Below are positions 24,751 through 35,915 of a stretch of DNA of 64,000 nt, one piece after another (position 1 is the stretch's first letter; every line of letters starts with the position of its first letter). The notes beneath the pieces were generated by a model. It saw nothing but the letters and a program-made list of their open reading frames with translations, was not told where the DNA came from and searched no databases. The translations under genes and the position numbers were made by a program. The stretch covers positions 21,950,260 to 22,014,259 of the forward strand of contig NC_081409.1 in assembly GCF_030272615.1 (NCBI RefSeq), in the 5' to 3' direction. Source of the stretch: Cryptomeria japonica (Eukaryota > Streptophyta > Pinopsida > Cupressales > Cupressaceae).

Positions 24751-25821
24751 TGTGTGTACGAAAAGTGGACCTGTATCTATATTTGGAATACACAACACTT
24801 CAATTAAGTCATTAGATGCATGGTTAGTAAATCAATAATCAATGAATAATAAACCATAAAAAGTGACCCATTGCCTTCTAGTAGATGTGAGTTTAGATTG
24901 CTCTCAGATTGCTAAGCTATCCAGTGACTAGACAACACCTAAATGAAGGATTTTTAAATCTATATGAGCATGAATATGAGCTAAATGGATGCAAGATTTA
25001 AGCTAGATATGCAAGATTAATCTAACATGATTTAAGAAATTTGTGAATATTTAATATGCAATATCTCAATGCAAATTCTCAATGAACCTAGAGCAAAAAC
25101 ATCATAATAACAATAAATTCTCCAGCATTTTTGAGTTAGAGATGAGAGCCTTAATTTATAGAAAATTCAGAAAGAAACCAAAGGCTGAGATCAAATGATA
25201 ATGAGGGGTCAATATTTTCCCAGAGGAAGCACAATCCAGGTGAGTTGATGTGATTTGATGCTTTTCTCAGTTTTAAAGGAAATTGAACTAAAATTAAGAT
25301 AAAATCAAGATAAAATTGATTTATTCTCTATTTCGTTCAATTTTAAGATTTAATTGTTTTAATTGCTTTCTTTGAGATTATCTATCAATTTTTAATTTGT
25401 TTTTTTTTTCAAGATTATCTCCAATTGATTTCTTTTCTCAAATTTTCATTCTTTTTTGTCAATTAATTCCTTTTTTGATTTATTTCCCTTTTTGAAGAAT
25501 TGTGCTCATAATTTCCAATTCCTCTTTCTTGATTTGTTTTCTTTTTTGAAGATTTGTGGGAAATTGATTTATTTAGTTAAATATGCTAGGCTATTTAATA
25601 AAATAAATAAGATAATTGTTTAAAATGATTTACTTCGAATGATAAATTAATTAAATAAATATTTAATTAATATTGAATGATTAATTTTGCCATATGACAT
25701 TTGATGATTTTAGAAATTAATTATGTGCTCAAGATTGATTTAATTGCCTTTGGTTAGGACCTTGGTGACGTTGTCAATATTAGGGGCTCATGGTTTAGAT
25801 GACCATTTTTAGGGTATTACA
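24751..25821 (-). repeat. Right (5') LTR of element A
   Basis: On the plus strand it runs from TGTGTGTACGAAAAGTGG to GGGTATTACA. It is homologous to 11316-12335 and flanked on the outside by ATATT. Being the 5' LTR, it would carry the promoter. Confidence 0.9.
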
Positions 25822-25826
25822 ATATT

Positions 25827-26640
25827 AACCAAGGAAGGAAAATGAAACGTGTAAGATAGGTTGCCCCCAAAACATGAAGATCGCATCTGCCAAGAACAAT
25901 TTGGAAGTGCGGCCCACAAAGGAAGGTTGGCCAAGGGCCTAAGAATATCGAGTGTGGTGAAAAAATGATCCATAATCCAAGAAATCACTTCGGAAAAGAA
26001 GAAATCTCCAACTTAGATGATAAGCTCAAAACTGCTCCGGAACCCAGAAACAGTTACTCCGGGAGGAGCAACTCGCCAAAAAAGTACCCAAATGAACTGG
26101 AAATCTAGAATAATGCACAATAACACGCCTAGAACCCAAAAACATGATCCTCAACAAAAGATAAAGAGCTACCAGAATATACCAAAAGAAACACAGAAAA
26201 CTGCTACACGAACTGAGCAAGAACAAAACTAAGGAAATATTTTTTGGTTGATGCAAGATTGCTCATAGACCAGTGATGCTCCTGCATCAAAAACCCCAAG
26301 TAGGAAGAGATGTTCCATGAGTGACAACTCATGAACATCGAAAAGGATTTAGGATATAAACCCCATGCTCATTTTTGATCCAAACATCTTCCTTGTCTGT
26401 AAACCGTTTCCTTTCTTCTTCCAGAACCTCAGCCATATCCTCCAACTTCTGGTTCTCTCTATTCTTCTTTTCTTGCTTCTTACCTACACACCGTCTCTGC
26501 TTACTGCCTCTCTCTTTACTCTATAACTCAAATTTATTTCTACCACAAGACTACATCCGGTCTGCCACCATAACCTTACTGTCATCCAGTTCCATCCTAC
26601 TATAAGACTTATTGACTTGATCCTTCTGCAAATCCATGCC
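25827..26640 (-). other. Element B 3' region and rest of its left LTR
   Basis: Sequence resumes here after element A. On the minus strand, charged reading frames (for example EVLEEERKRFTDKED near 26390) run on from the protease tail. After that, no RT, RNase H or integrase motif occurs. The inner boundary of the LTR could not be placed. Confidence 0.35.
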
Positions 26641-26829
26641 ACCAATCGGTGTAGCCTTTGCAAGCGGCTTCTCATTCTTTCCAAGAATCAAATTTCTCAC
26701 TTCTTCCTCCTTCTCCCTTAAGGAAGTCAAAGTGAACTTCTGCCCACCCTTCTCAATAGTGATCAGGTTTCTTCTACAATCATAAATAGCTCTTCCATCA
26801 AACTGCCAAGGTCTACCCTGATGGTATGA
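26640..26829 (-). pseudogene. Element B protease, C-terminal part
   Basis: The minus strand reads GRPWQFDGRAIYDCRRNL, the conserved end of gypsy proteases (LGRPWQxD), followed by KFTLTSLREKEEEV. The N-terminal part of the same protease lies at 28204-28480. The LTR at 26830-28199 separates them. Confidence 0.75.
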
Positions 26830-28199
26830 TGAAAGAATAAGTATCCGATCAACTACTAAGAGGGGGGGGGGGGGGGGGGGGTGAATCAGTAGATAGAAAA
26901 ACTGATACTAACTTCACCAATCTCAAAAATGAATCTCTCGAAGTAAACTTAGAACTATCAATGTAATACCTCTATCAAGATAAAAACTCATAAGATAAAC
27001 CGGTTGACTGTTACAACAAATTAACAATAAGCAACTTCTTCATTTCTCAATGCTTTCGGTTATCATGACTTATCAAAGTAGTTAAGTAAATCATCCATAA
27101 AAACATAACCACAAAAACATTCACCTCTTGACACAAATATTTTTGACGTGGAAACCCAAATAGGTAAAAACCACAGTGAGATGAAACTCACAAGATAACT
27201 ATCTAAACTCTTCTGAAGTTCGCCCTATTAGGAGCCTAGCCTGTTGAATCTTTACAAAAAGTCCTATTAAGAACTGATCCTATTAGGAATCACCCAGTTA
27301 AGGGATTGACTACAATACCTTGTTAGAAGCAATACCCTGTAAGGAGTAACCTCGGTAGAGGATTTGAAAATCCAAGCTAATGGATCACCTTGTTAGAGGA
27401 TTTGAATAACACCAAGCTTGTTAGCGATTACCTGGTTAGGGGATTTCAATTTTGTTGTAATTGTTAGAAAACAACAAGAGTTTGTTGATCTGTATGAATA
27501 ACACTACACTTGCTTGATTAGATCCATTTCATGCTCCTATCTTCCTTTACTCAAACTGTAGATACATCATCTAGTTCGGCAACCACACACTCAAATGATC
27601 TTTTCTAACTCTTTGCCAACTCATTAAACTAAACAACTTCATCGACCTTATAAACAAATCAATCAGGTTGGTAACACAACAAAAACCTAATTCTCATAGA
27701 GATTACAAAAAAATCAGTTCAAGTATGACCATTGGATTACATAGCAATCTCTGCACATCAATCAAGAAAACCTTGATCACTCCTTGATCACCGCTTCATC
27801 AAACTTAGTAACTCATCACGCGCTTTGCATTAGATGCAATACATTTGCTCATTCCCTAGACAAAAACCGTTACAACAACTCGCCAAAATCTCTTCAAATT
27901 GTCTTCATACAAAACCATATGTGTCATAATCATTACCGCTCATCATCAGATCATAAACCAATATAGCCAATTCACCAAACTTAATCGGTTAGGATTTATA
28001 AAAAACAACAGGTAGGATTTACCGGTTATATCAATAGATAGGGTTTACACTGGTTACCGATTCACTCCACAAATTCTTCCTACCAGTCATAGTAACAATA
28101 TTACAATAATATCAACAATATCATTACCGATTAATTGACATCAATGAGAATATAACATATCATTAATGCAATCTTCATGCAAATACCAACAACAAAACA
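26830..28199 (-). repeat. LTR-only insertion in the protease of B, about 1.37 kb
   Basis: This block splits the protease between SACHVLL and GRPWQ. In reverse complement it has the same architecture as the solo LTR at 6489-8035: an array of CCTAACMAGGTGA-like phrases, then a stretch around CACTGTGGTTTTTACC, and an end with TTCACCCCCC. No internal domain is present. The termini are degraded: outer bases TATGA (26825) and TGACA (28200) do not form a clean TSD, so the ends are accurate only to a few bases. Confidence 0.7.
26862..26881 (+). repeat. G20 homopolymer
   Basis: An uninterrupted run of 20 G in the LTR end, at the place where related LTRs have only six or seven. Either slippage expansion or an assembly artefact. 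Confidence 0.8.
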
Positions 28200-28203
28200 T
28201 GAC

Positions 28204-28480
28204 AAGCACTCATAGACACAACATCACATAAGACCTCATCTCTAAAAGGTCCAATATTAAAATGCTTTAAACACTGCTCCTCCACTTCTATCTTTTGATC
28301 ATCTTGTAACCAACTCACCTTGTAAGGACAATGATGCTTAAGCCTCTACAATCCAAGCTTCTAAACCATCTCCTCAGATACCAAATTATCAATACTTCCA
28401 CTATCTACAATAACCTTACAACACTTACCACCTGATTTGCATATAGTCTAGAAAAGACTCCTTCTTTGAGTAGGTCCGAT
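28204..28480 (-). pseudogene. Element B protease, N-terminal part
   Basis: The minus strand reads CKVIVDSGSIDNLVSEEMV, with the DSG catalytic motif, then KLGL and DEVLCDVVSMSACH. One stop replaces a residue near VSWLQ. Cut by the LTR insertion ending at 28199. Confidence 0.75.
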
Positions 28481-29554
28481 ATCTTCACTTCTCTACTCCA
28501 TCAAGTTTCTCCTAAACATAAGAGATTCTCCCCACTCCTGTGCACATTCAAATTCAACAACTCTAGCTTCTCGATCCTCATTTGCCACACAATTTCTTGC
28601 CACCCCTTTCTTGCACTCATAAGATCTATGTCCGACCTCTCCACACTTGAAACATCTGCCCAAAAATCCTCTATTGCTACTGCCATTGCCTTTTCTCTCT
28701 ATCTTCTGATCCAGTTCTTTATTCCACTTAGGTTTTGGTTCTTCATCCACTCTCTACTTCTCTAAACTGTCACTCATCTTCCCCTTATATCTCTCTTTTT
28801 CTCTAGGGTTATTATGTTGTCTTCTTCTCACTTTCTCCTCAACTTTGAAAGCATATTGGTAAGCCTCCTCAACTGTAGAAATATTTAGCATACTTATCTC
28901 ATCCTGAATGTTAAATGCAAGTCCATTTATGTATCTAGCCACCTTCTACCTATCCATCTCTCTATGTCTAGACTTGATCATCACCTTGTAGAATTCCTCA
29001 GTATACTCTTTCACACTCATGTTTCTTTGCTTCAGGTTCTACAACTTCTTGAACAATTCCAATTCATAGTCTCCCAGAATGAACTTAGCCTTCAATCTTG
29101 CAACCATCTGTCTCCACCAGGTGATCTTCATTTTACCATTCTCCACTTTGTCTCTCTACAACTCTTTCCACCATAAGGAAGCACGCCCTTTCAATTTAGT
29201 TTGTGCCAACCTAACCCTCCGCGGGTCCTTAATATCCTCAAATTCAAAGTAGTCCTCCAACTCTCCAATCCAATCAATCAAATCCTCCAGATTCAGCTTT
29301 CTGAAAAAGTTTGAAATCTCCACTCTATGTATTTTACTTGCTTGTTCCACTACTCTTAGAAATCTTTCCTCTCTTCTGTCTTTCAGTCCTTCAACATCTT
29401 CCACCTCAAGCTCTTCTCCAACTTCTTCATATTCATCATCAGACTCCAGATTCCTCTGCAAACCAGCCAATGCATTCTGCATCTCATTCCTCATCTAATT
29501 CTTGAAATCCTCCATCATCTTCTCTCTCCAGGAGTTCATCCTTCTAGGAGGCAT
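28481..29554 (-). pseudogene. Element B gag
   Basis: The start is placed at the ATG at 29554 (MPPRRMNSWREKMMEDF). After a stop, the segment at 29156-29494 has FFRKLNLEDLIDWIGELEDYF and KLKGRASLWWKEL, the typical gypsy gag core. A segment at 28754-28942 includes ARYINGLAFNIQDEI, and 28493-28750 carries a complete zinc knuckle, CFKCGEVGHRSYECKK. Stops between segments make it inactive. This set of motifs resembles chromovirus-type gag, an assignment made by eye. Confidence 0.8.
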
Positions 29555-29702
29555 CTCCTCCTTTGCTCTAGTGCAACTGCCTCAACTCGATGATCTAACT
29601 ATAGGTTTCAATTGCATCAAGCTCGATGGTCTATTGAACACACGTATAGCCTGCCTCTACTCATCGATCTGTTCACCCAAAGGAATACCTCAAGGTTTGC
29701 AA

Positions 29703-29717
29703 CCAGCTCTGCTACCA
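29703..29717 (-). promoter_or_regulatory. Primer-binding site of element B
   Basis: The minus strand reads TGGTAGCAGAGCTGG, a one-base variant of the initiator tRNA-Met site TGGTATCAGAGC. It lies three bases inside the LTR remnant and upstream of gag. Confidence 0.6.
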
Positions 29718-29719
29718 CT

Positions 29720-29771
29720 TGAAGCAGCCATGGTCCGGTGGGTTCTCAAAGAGAACTGACCAGATCATGCA
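29720..29771 (-). repeat. Right (5') LTR remnant of element B
   Basis: TGAAGCAGCCATGGTCCGG to CCAGATCATGCA matches 10991-11043. Homology stops at 29771, where the exon-like sequence of gene P begins, so most of this LTR is lost. Confidence 0.55.
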
Positions 29772-30066
29772 TTAAGATGTTACCTTGTTATTCGTCCCTC
29801 ATAACAAGAGTGATTCACCTAGCGTGCACTTCACTAACATGAACTTGCAGGTAAATTCTCTTCATATTTGTGTACAATTTTAATTCTCTTCATAGATTAA
29901 TTTAAATATATATATGTATGTACATGGGTTGTCCAATTTTCTAAAGCAAGAGCTTCTGTACATGTAACACCATACGTAATTCTAATGATATTGTTGAATG
30001 GTGCAAAAATCATTTTTCTGGTCGTGATACAACTTACAACAAGCATTATTTTTGGGAAGTTAAAGT

Positions 30067-30069
<3 letters not shown>

Positions 30070-30103
<34 letters not shown>
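30070..30103 (+). repeat. (TG)n microsatellite in an intron of gene P
   Basis: About 17 TG units following a short TA run, between exon-like blocks 2 and 3. Confidence 0.9.
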
Positions 30104-30107
<4 letters not shown>

Positions 30108-30758
30108 TGAACTAAAATGGACTAAATAATTTATATTATCAGATATTGATCGATCAAATCCTTATAATTATCAATCAATTAATGGTATTAGAAGTTTTCA
30201 TCAAGTCATGACTACGGGATTTAGCAAGCCTCGTGTTAGTCTTCCAAGAGGAAAATCATGCTTTTGTGTTGATTGCATTGCGAACAAAACATATACTCAT
30301 TGTCTGAGTATTGTTGATGGATATGTTTTGCAATGGGAAATGAAAGAATTTTACACAATGCCTCCTTACGAAGATAGTGACATTATTGATATTCACAATT
30401 CTCTATATTTAGTTGATTATGAACGTGTTTCTGATTTAGTTGTTACAAGTGCATGCATGCATATTTTGTAAATTATATATGTACATGTACAAATTTTTAA
30501 ATTCTTATTTAATTTAATATTGTTCAAAATTAATTTAAAAATGTATAATGAACTAATATTGCTTTAAATATATATACACGTGGTCTATTTTCACAGGTGA
30601 TATTTTTGCAGTGATTGTTGATCTTGACAATACTGAAAGTGTAGATTATTGTCTACTTAGATGTACACAACCAAAATGCAAGTTATTGGAATCAGTCAAT
30701 GATGATGATGGGCAAAAATATCCCACTAGTTCAGTTGTTATTGAAGGCACCTATTATC

Positions 30759-31967
30759 TGTTGGCCATATGATGGAATTGATTATGTGTTGCATTGATCT
30801 TTTGTCATTGATGTCAACACTAGTTGTTATGGTTGTTTACCGACTTCTGGTAGAAGGATTGGATTGGGAAGACTATCAGTTGATTGTCACCGGTATGATC
30901 TAGATGATGGAATAATTTTGTATGGATGGTTCATATACTTTTTGAAGTATGTTTCAGACAGCTGGTATTGACTTAATGATCAGATGCTATCTTATGTTCT
31001 AGTAACCCTGCTTTGTAGGTCCGGTAAGGGTTTCACTGGCAGAGCTTTATTGAAGATCCTTGATGTAATGCATAAGTGGTGTTGATGTAGATTATAGAAG
31101 GGATTTGGGATTGAGATGGTGATTGTGTTTGTGCCTCAATTGATTGGTGTCATTGCTTTGGCGTGTGTGGAACTAATTTAGGTCTGGTTCTATCTAGGTT
31201 ATGGATCGGTTTTCATGTAATGTGTTGGTGGATCCTCCAATGCACTTCCATGATGTTTTATTGATTTGATGATTTTTGGTTGGCCTTAGACTGACATGTT
31301 TTATGATTTTATTTCAGGATTATGTAATGAATCTATTGAGTTATCATTTGGGGTGGCCGACCTAATTGGTTAGGTCTCAGGTTGGTATAAATATATGTAA
31401 GATCTCATTGTAGATCATGGATGGATGTATGAATGGGCAAGGAGAAAATAATATAATAATAATTTGTACAGAGGATTTGGTCGATCATAGGTGATCAAGT
31501 TGGGCTTATGTAAGATGTTTTAGACCTTCGGTATTGAGCTTAACCGGAACTGTAATCTAGCATGTTTGATGCTATCACCATCAGTTCTTCTCTCTGGATT
31601 GTTGTCCAAATATTTTGAGGTGGTTGGCCTCTTTTGTATTCAGTGAGACTCCATTGTGATGAATAGTGTGTTCAAGGCAGTGTGCCTTCCTGCATGTGCA
31701 GGCCTCTATTGTAATCATATACTTTTTGTAAAAGTATCATTTGACTGTGGATAGGGTTTCCCACCATGGTTTTTCTCTTTACCAGGTTTTCCACATACAA
31801 ATCATGGTGTTATGTGTTATTTTTGCATGGTATTGATTCTCTGGTTTTCAATTATGCTTTAATGCTTTATTAGTTATTCTGGTATAAGGTTTTAAGTACT
31901 TTAATTCACATAATATGTTAACAACTAATTCACCCCCCCTCTTAGTTGTTCACTGGGTATCCTAACA
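30759..31967 (+). repeat. 5' LTR of C2
   Basis: 1209 bp, TGTTGGCC to CCTAACA. GGTATAAATATATG at about 31382 is a likely TATA box. The end carries TTCACCCCCCCTCTTAGTTG. It is clearly diverged from the 3' LTR by scattered substitutions and indels, so the insertion is not recent. Confidence 0.92.
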
Positions 31968-31969
31968 AT

Positions 31970-31988
31970 TGGTATCAGAGCTTGGTCC
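31970..31988 (+). promoter_or_regulatory. Primer-binding site of C2
   Basis: TGGTATCAGAGCTTGGTCC, two bases after the LTR, complementary to initiator tRNA-Met. Element E has nearly the same site. Confidence 0.9.
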
Positions 31989-32025
31989 TCTTTTTGTAGA
32001 ATCTTAACCTCTTGAGGAAGATCCT

Positions 32026-33110
32026 ATGGCAACTAATAGTTCAACTACTATTTTCTAGAAGGGCAGCCCTAGGATTGATGGAACAAACTATGGAGTATGG
32101 AAGATTCGAATGGAGACTCATTTAAGATGCATTGGAAAGGAAATTTGGGAAATAACTCAGAAAGGTTACACTACTCGTGATCCAACATCTGGCAATCTTG
32201 CATCGACAGACTTGGATAAGAACATTGAGGATGATTGCAGAGCTAGAGAAGCCCTCTTAAGCGCCTTATCAGATCAACAAATCATGGGACTATCAGATAA
32301 ATCATCGGCAAAATCTATATGGGAGAAGTTGGACACTTTGAATGAAGGCGATCTCACTGTTAAAATTGCAAAACTTGAATGTTACCGGGTAAGATATGAA
32401 AGTTTGAAGATGGAGGAAGATGAAATAATTTTTGCATTCATGGAAAGGGTATAAGAAATTGTATTAGGAATTCAGTGTTGTGGTGGATCTCTGAGCGAGG
32501 AAGAGATTGTTTCAAAAGTATTATGGGTTTTTCCATCGGCATATAAGATGAAGGTAACTGAAATTAATGAGATAAGAACCATGCCTAATTCTTCTGTCAA
32601 TAGAGATACTCTTGTTAGGAAGATATCTGCTTTTGAGGTTGAGGAATTTTGTCCTCCTAGAGCTACAAAGATTGATACTGCATTTAAGGCATCTACATCA
32701 TCAACCGACAAGCAAGATTGGAAAGATTAGGAAAGAAGATGAAGAGCTCGAGCAACTTGAAGCCATATTTTCTAGAAGGATACCTAAAGCTCCAACAAGA
32801 AGTAAGTATGAAGGAAAATCTCCTTTTAAATATTTTGCATGTAATAAGATAGGTCATTTTGGGTCTAGATGTCCTGAAAGGAATTCAAAATTAGAAGAAA
32901 GAGAAAGAAGATCTTTTAAGCCTAACCCTAAATATCAAATCAAGCATTAGTAAAGGAGAAACAAAAACAAATCATGTTACTATGCTGATGAGGAAGGAAT
33001 AATTGATAAATCAGAAGAAGAACCAGTCGGAGATGCAGCTAGTGGATCTGGTAATGGAAAAGACTGGGTATTTTATGCTATGAAGGAAGATGATCCAGAA
33101 CAAGTTATCA
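32026..33110 (+). pseudogene. C2 gag
   Basis: The ATG at 32026 gives MATNSSTTIF, then a TAG. RIDGTNYGVWKIRMETHLR follows, the copia gag N-terminal signature, then AREALLSALSDQQIMGL and VRYESLKMEEDEII. A zinc knuckle at about 32850 reads YFACNKIGHFGSRC; the first Cys found in element E is Tyr here. Stops at 32056 and 32452 and frame changes near 32730 and 32950 break the frame. Confidence 0.85.
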
Positions 33111-34680
33111 TATATGAGGAAAAGGCCCTTGCAACAAAAGTTGAAAACAAAGATGAATGGTTAATAGACAGTGGATGTTATCATCATTTGACAGGTGACA
33201 AAAGAAAGTTTCTAACCCTGCAAGAATTTGATGGTGGTCAAGTTAGATTTGGTAATAACAAGGCATGCATGATCAAAGGAAGAGGAACCATTTCATTGGA
33301 TGGTAAGCATAACATTGATAATGTCTATTATGTTGAAGTTCTAAAGAATAATCTTTTGAGTGTAGGATAGCTGGTAGACAAAGGATTTTAATTACAATTC
33401 AAGGATGGAAAGTGCAAAATCATTAGGAAATCAGGATTGGAGATTGCAACCAGTACATAGTCAAAAGGTAGCATCTTTCATTTGAACTCCAGTGAAAAGA
33501 CATGTTTGATTGCACATATTGATGAAAGATGGCTATGGTATAAGAGGTTATGTCATGTAAATTTTGATTGCATTGTAAAGATTAGTTCAACTAAGGCAAT
33601 TAGAGATTTACCTAAGATTGTGAAGCCTCATAATCCAGTATGTAAGGAATGTCAAATGGGTAAGCAAATCAGAACTTCTTTTAAGAGCATACTTGATAAA
33701 TCTAATGATATTCTTGATTTGATTCATACTGACCTATGTGGTCCTGCTAATACAAGAAGATTTCAAAGAGATAGATATTTCATGTTTATCATTGATGACT
33801 ATTCTAGAATGATGTGGGTTTCTTTTCTAAGGGAGAAATTTGAAGCCTTTGAGAAATTCAAGATCTTTAAAGCTATGGTTGGGACAAAGAAAAGAATGAA
33901 AATCAAGTGTTTGAGATCAAATCAAGGTGGTGAATTCACATCCGGTGAATTCAACAACTATTGTGAGAAAAATGGCATTAGGAGATAGTTATCTGCACCT
34001 TGGATACCTCAGCAAAATGGCATTGTGGAAAGAAAGAACATAACCATTTTGGATGCAACCAGAAGCATGATGATGGAAGATAATTTGCCTCATATCTACT
34101 AGAGAGAAGTAGTAAGTACAACAATTTATACATTCAATAGAGTTCATATCAAAGGAGATACTGGTAAGACACCTTATGAATTATGGTTTGGTCATCCTCC
34201 TATTCTTAAGTATTTTAGAATCTTTGGAAGTAAGTGTTATATCAAAAGAGATGATTCCATTGGAAAGTTTGACCTAGATGTGATGAAGGAATATTTATTA
34301 GTTATTCAACTAAAAGAAAAGCATATAGATGTCATAACAAAAGATTGCAGAGAATTGTGGAGAGCGCTAATGTGAAAGTGGATGAGCAGTACAAAGACTA
34401 AGCTAAATCTTATGGTAGTGAATCGACAGTGGAAATGATCATAACTGATTTGGTAATACCTGTACAGGAATAGAATACTGAACCATTTACCCTGACATCA
34501 TCAGAAAACTCAACTGTAACTGAAGAGCAGGACAGAGAACCTGAAAATCAGAAAACACCAAGGTATGTAAGGCTAAATCACTTTGAAAATCAGATCATTG
34601 GAGACAAAAACAAGGGAGTTATGACAAGGAGAAGATTAGAAAATCAAGAGGTATGTTTCATTTCTTAGAATGAACCGACA
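33111..34680 (+). pseudogene. C2 protease and integrase
   Basis: Protease: DEWLIDSGCYHHLTGDKRKF near 33150, with DSG. The integrase zinc-binding domain gives RLCHVNFDCI and CKECQMGK; the usual GHxxF histidine is kept but Gly is Cys. The catalytic core has LIHTDLCGP, FIIDDYSRMMWV and CLRSNQGGEF, where the second catalytic Asp reads Asn. Past a TAG at 33988 come PQQNGIVERKN and PYELWFG. TAG replaces Trp in the YWRE position at about 34101. Confidence 0.85.
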
Positions 34681-35910
34681 TCAGTAATTGAAGCTTGTAA
34701 AGATGAATGTTGGATGAAAGCTATGGAAGATGAATTAGATCAAATAGAAAAGAACAATACTTGGACTCTAGTTCCCCAACCTAAAAATAAGAATGTTATT
34801 GGAACTAAATAGGTTTTTAGAAACAAACTAAATGAGGATGAAAAATTTGTAAGAAACAAGGTTGGACTGGTCTGCAAAGGATATTTGCACAAGGAAGGAA
34901 TTGATTATGGTGAAACTTTTGCACCAGTAGCTAGAATTGAAGCTGTTAGACCATTTCTTGCTTATGCAACCTATAAGAACTACAAGGTCTATCAAATGGA
35001 TGTTAAGTGTGCATTTTTGAATGGAGAACTTGAAGAGGAAGTTTTTATTGAGAAACCTGATGGATTTTTACTGACAGATGACAAAAATATGGTTTGCAGA
35101 TTAAGGAAAGCTCTATATGGACTAAAACAGGCTCCTAGAGCTTGGTATGCAAGGTTGGATAAGTATCTTTTGAAGCTTGATTTTATATTAAAAGATAATG
35201 GTTACAGTAACCTATATTATAAAATCACTAATGATGATATTATGATTATTGAAGTATTCGTTGATGATATCATTTTTGCTGGTGAATAAAAATTATGTTT
35301 GGAATTCTCTGATAATATGCAGAGTGAATTTGAAATGTCTATGACTAGAGAAATAAGATTTTTTATAGGTTTGCAGATCACTCAGACTGAAAAAGGAATC
35401 TTTATCTGTCAAACTAAGTATCTAAGGGAATTATTGAAGAAATTTGGTATGGAAAATTCCAAACCGATTAGTACTCGTATTGTTACAAGTGAAAAATTGT
35501 CAATTAATGATGTATCCCCTCCAGTAAATTCTACAAGATATAAATCCATGATTGGTGGTTTTCCATATTTAACTCAAACTAGACCGTATATAATGAATGC
35601 AGTCAGTATTGTATCAAGATTTCAAAGTAATCCAAGAGAAAATCATGAAAGTGCAATAAAAAGGATATTTCGGTATTTGCAAGGAACAACTGAATATGGT
35701 TTATGGTACCCTAAAGATGATGACTTTACTTTATGTGCATATATAGATGCAGATTGGGCAAGTGATGTTGATTGCTGGAAAAGCACATCCGATGGAGCAT
35801 TCTTTCTTGGGAAGAAGTTGGTTTTATGGATCAGCAAGAAGCAGTCATGCATTTCTTTATCTACTATTGAAGCTGAATATGTTGCAAACGCAACCAATTG
35901 TACTCAAGTT
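34681..35910 (+). pseudogene. C2 reverse transcriptase and start of RNase H
   Basis: RT shows GTK, TAG for Trp at 34809, then [66 protein letters not shown] and EVFVDDIIFAGE (YVDD-equivalent FVDD) follow. The C-terminal part has RYKSMIGGFPYLTQTRP. RNase H starts CAYIDADWASD and reaches KKQSCISLSTIEAEYVA, then NCTQVL, where element N interrupts it. Stops at 35287 and elsewhere. Confidence 0.88.
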
Positions 35911-35915
35911 CTATG

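Larger units (their letters stand above)
11316..25821 (-). mobile_element. Element A: Tat-like Ty3/gypsy retrotransposon, 14.5 kb, TSD ATATT
   Basis: Two LTRs (11316-12335 and 24751-25821) bound the element. Identical ATATT repeats lie at 11311-11315 and 25822-25826. Orientation is minus: the primer-binding site is beside the right LTR and the polypurine tract beside the left one. Coding order on the minus strand is gag, protease with G-patch, RT, RNase H, a second RNase H, and integrase. An additional RNase H and long non-coding regions are typical of the Tat/Ogre group. Multiple stops in every domain make it non-functional. It is inserted into the LTR of element B. Confidence 0.9.
10991..29771 (-). 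mobile_element. Element B: decayed Ty3/gypsy element with nested insertions
   Basis: Homologous LTR-end sequence (AGCCATGGTCCG, then AGAGAACT, then CCAGATCATGCA) occurs at 10991-11043 and at 29720-29771. Between them lie gag and protease on the minus strand (26600-29554) and a primer-binding site next to the right copy. Reverse transcriptase, RNase H and integrase are absent, so pol was deleted. Element A is inserted in its left LTR, and an LTR-only element in its protease. The right LTR keeps only about 50 bp before gene P sequence starts, so the right boundary is a break and no TSD can be read. Confidence 0.65.

Noticed and set aside
26017-26256. Frames on both strands of 71-76 residues
   Set aside because: No motif; in the non-coding 3' part of element B.
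28466-28765. 99-residue plus-strand frame
   Set aside because: Opposite strand of the element B zinc-knuckle gag segment.
35643-35897. 84-residue minus-strand frame
   Set aside because: Shadow of the C2 RNase H frame.
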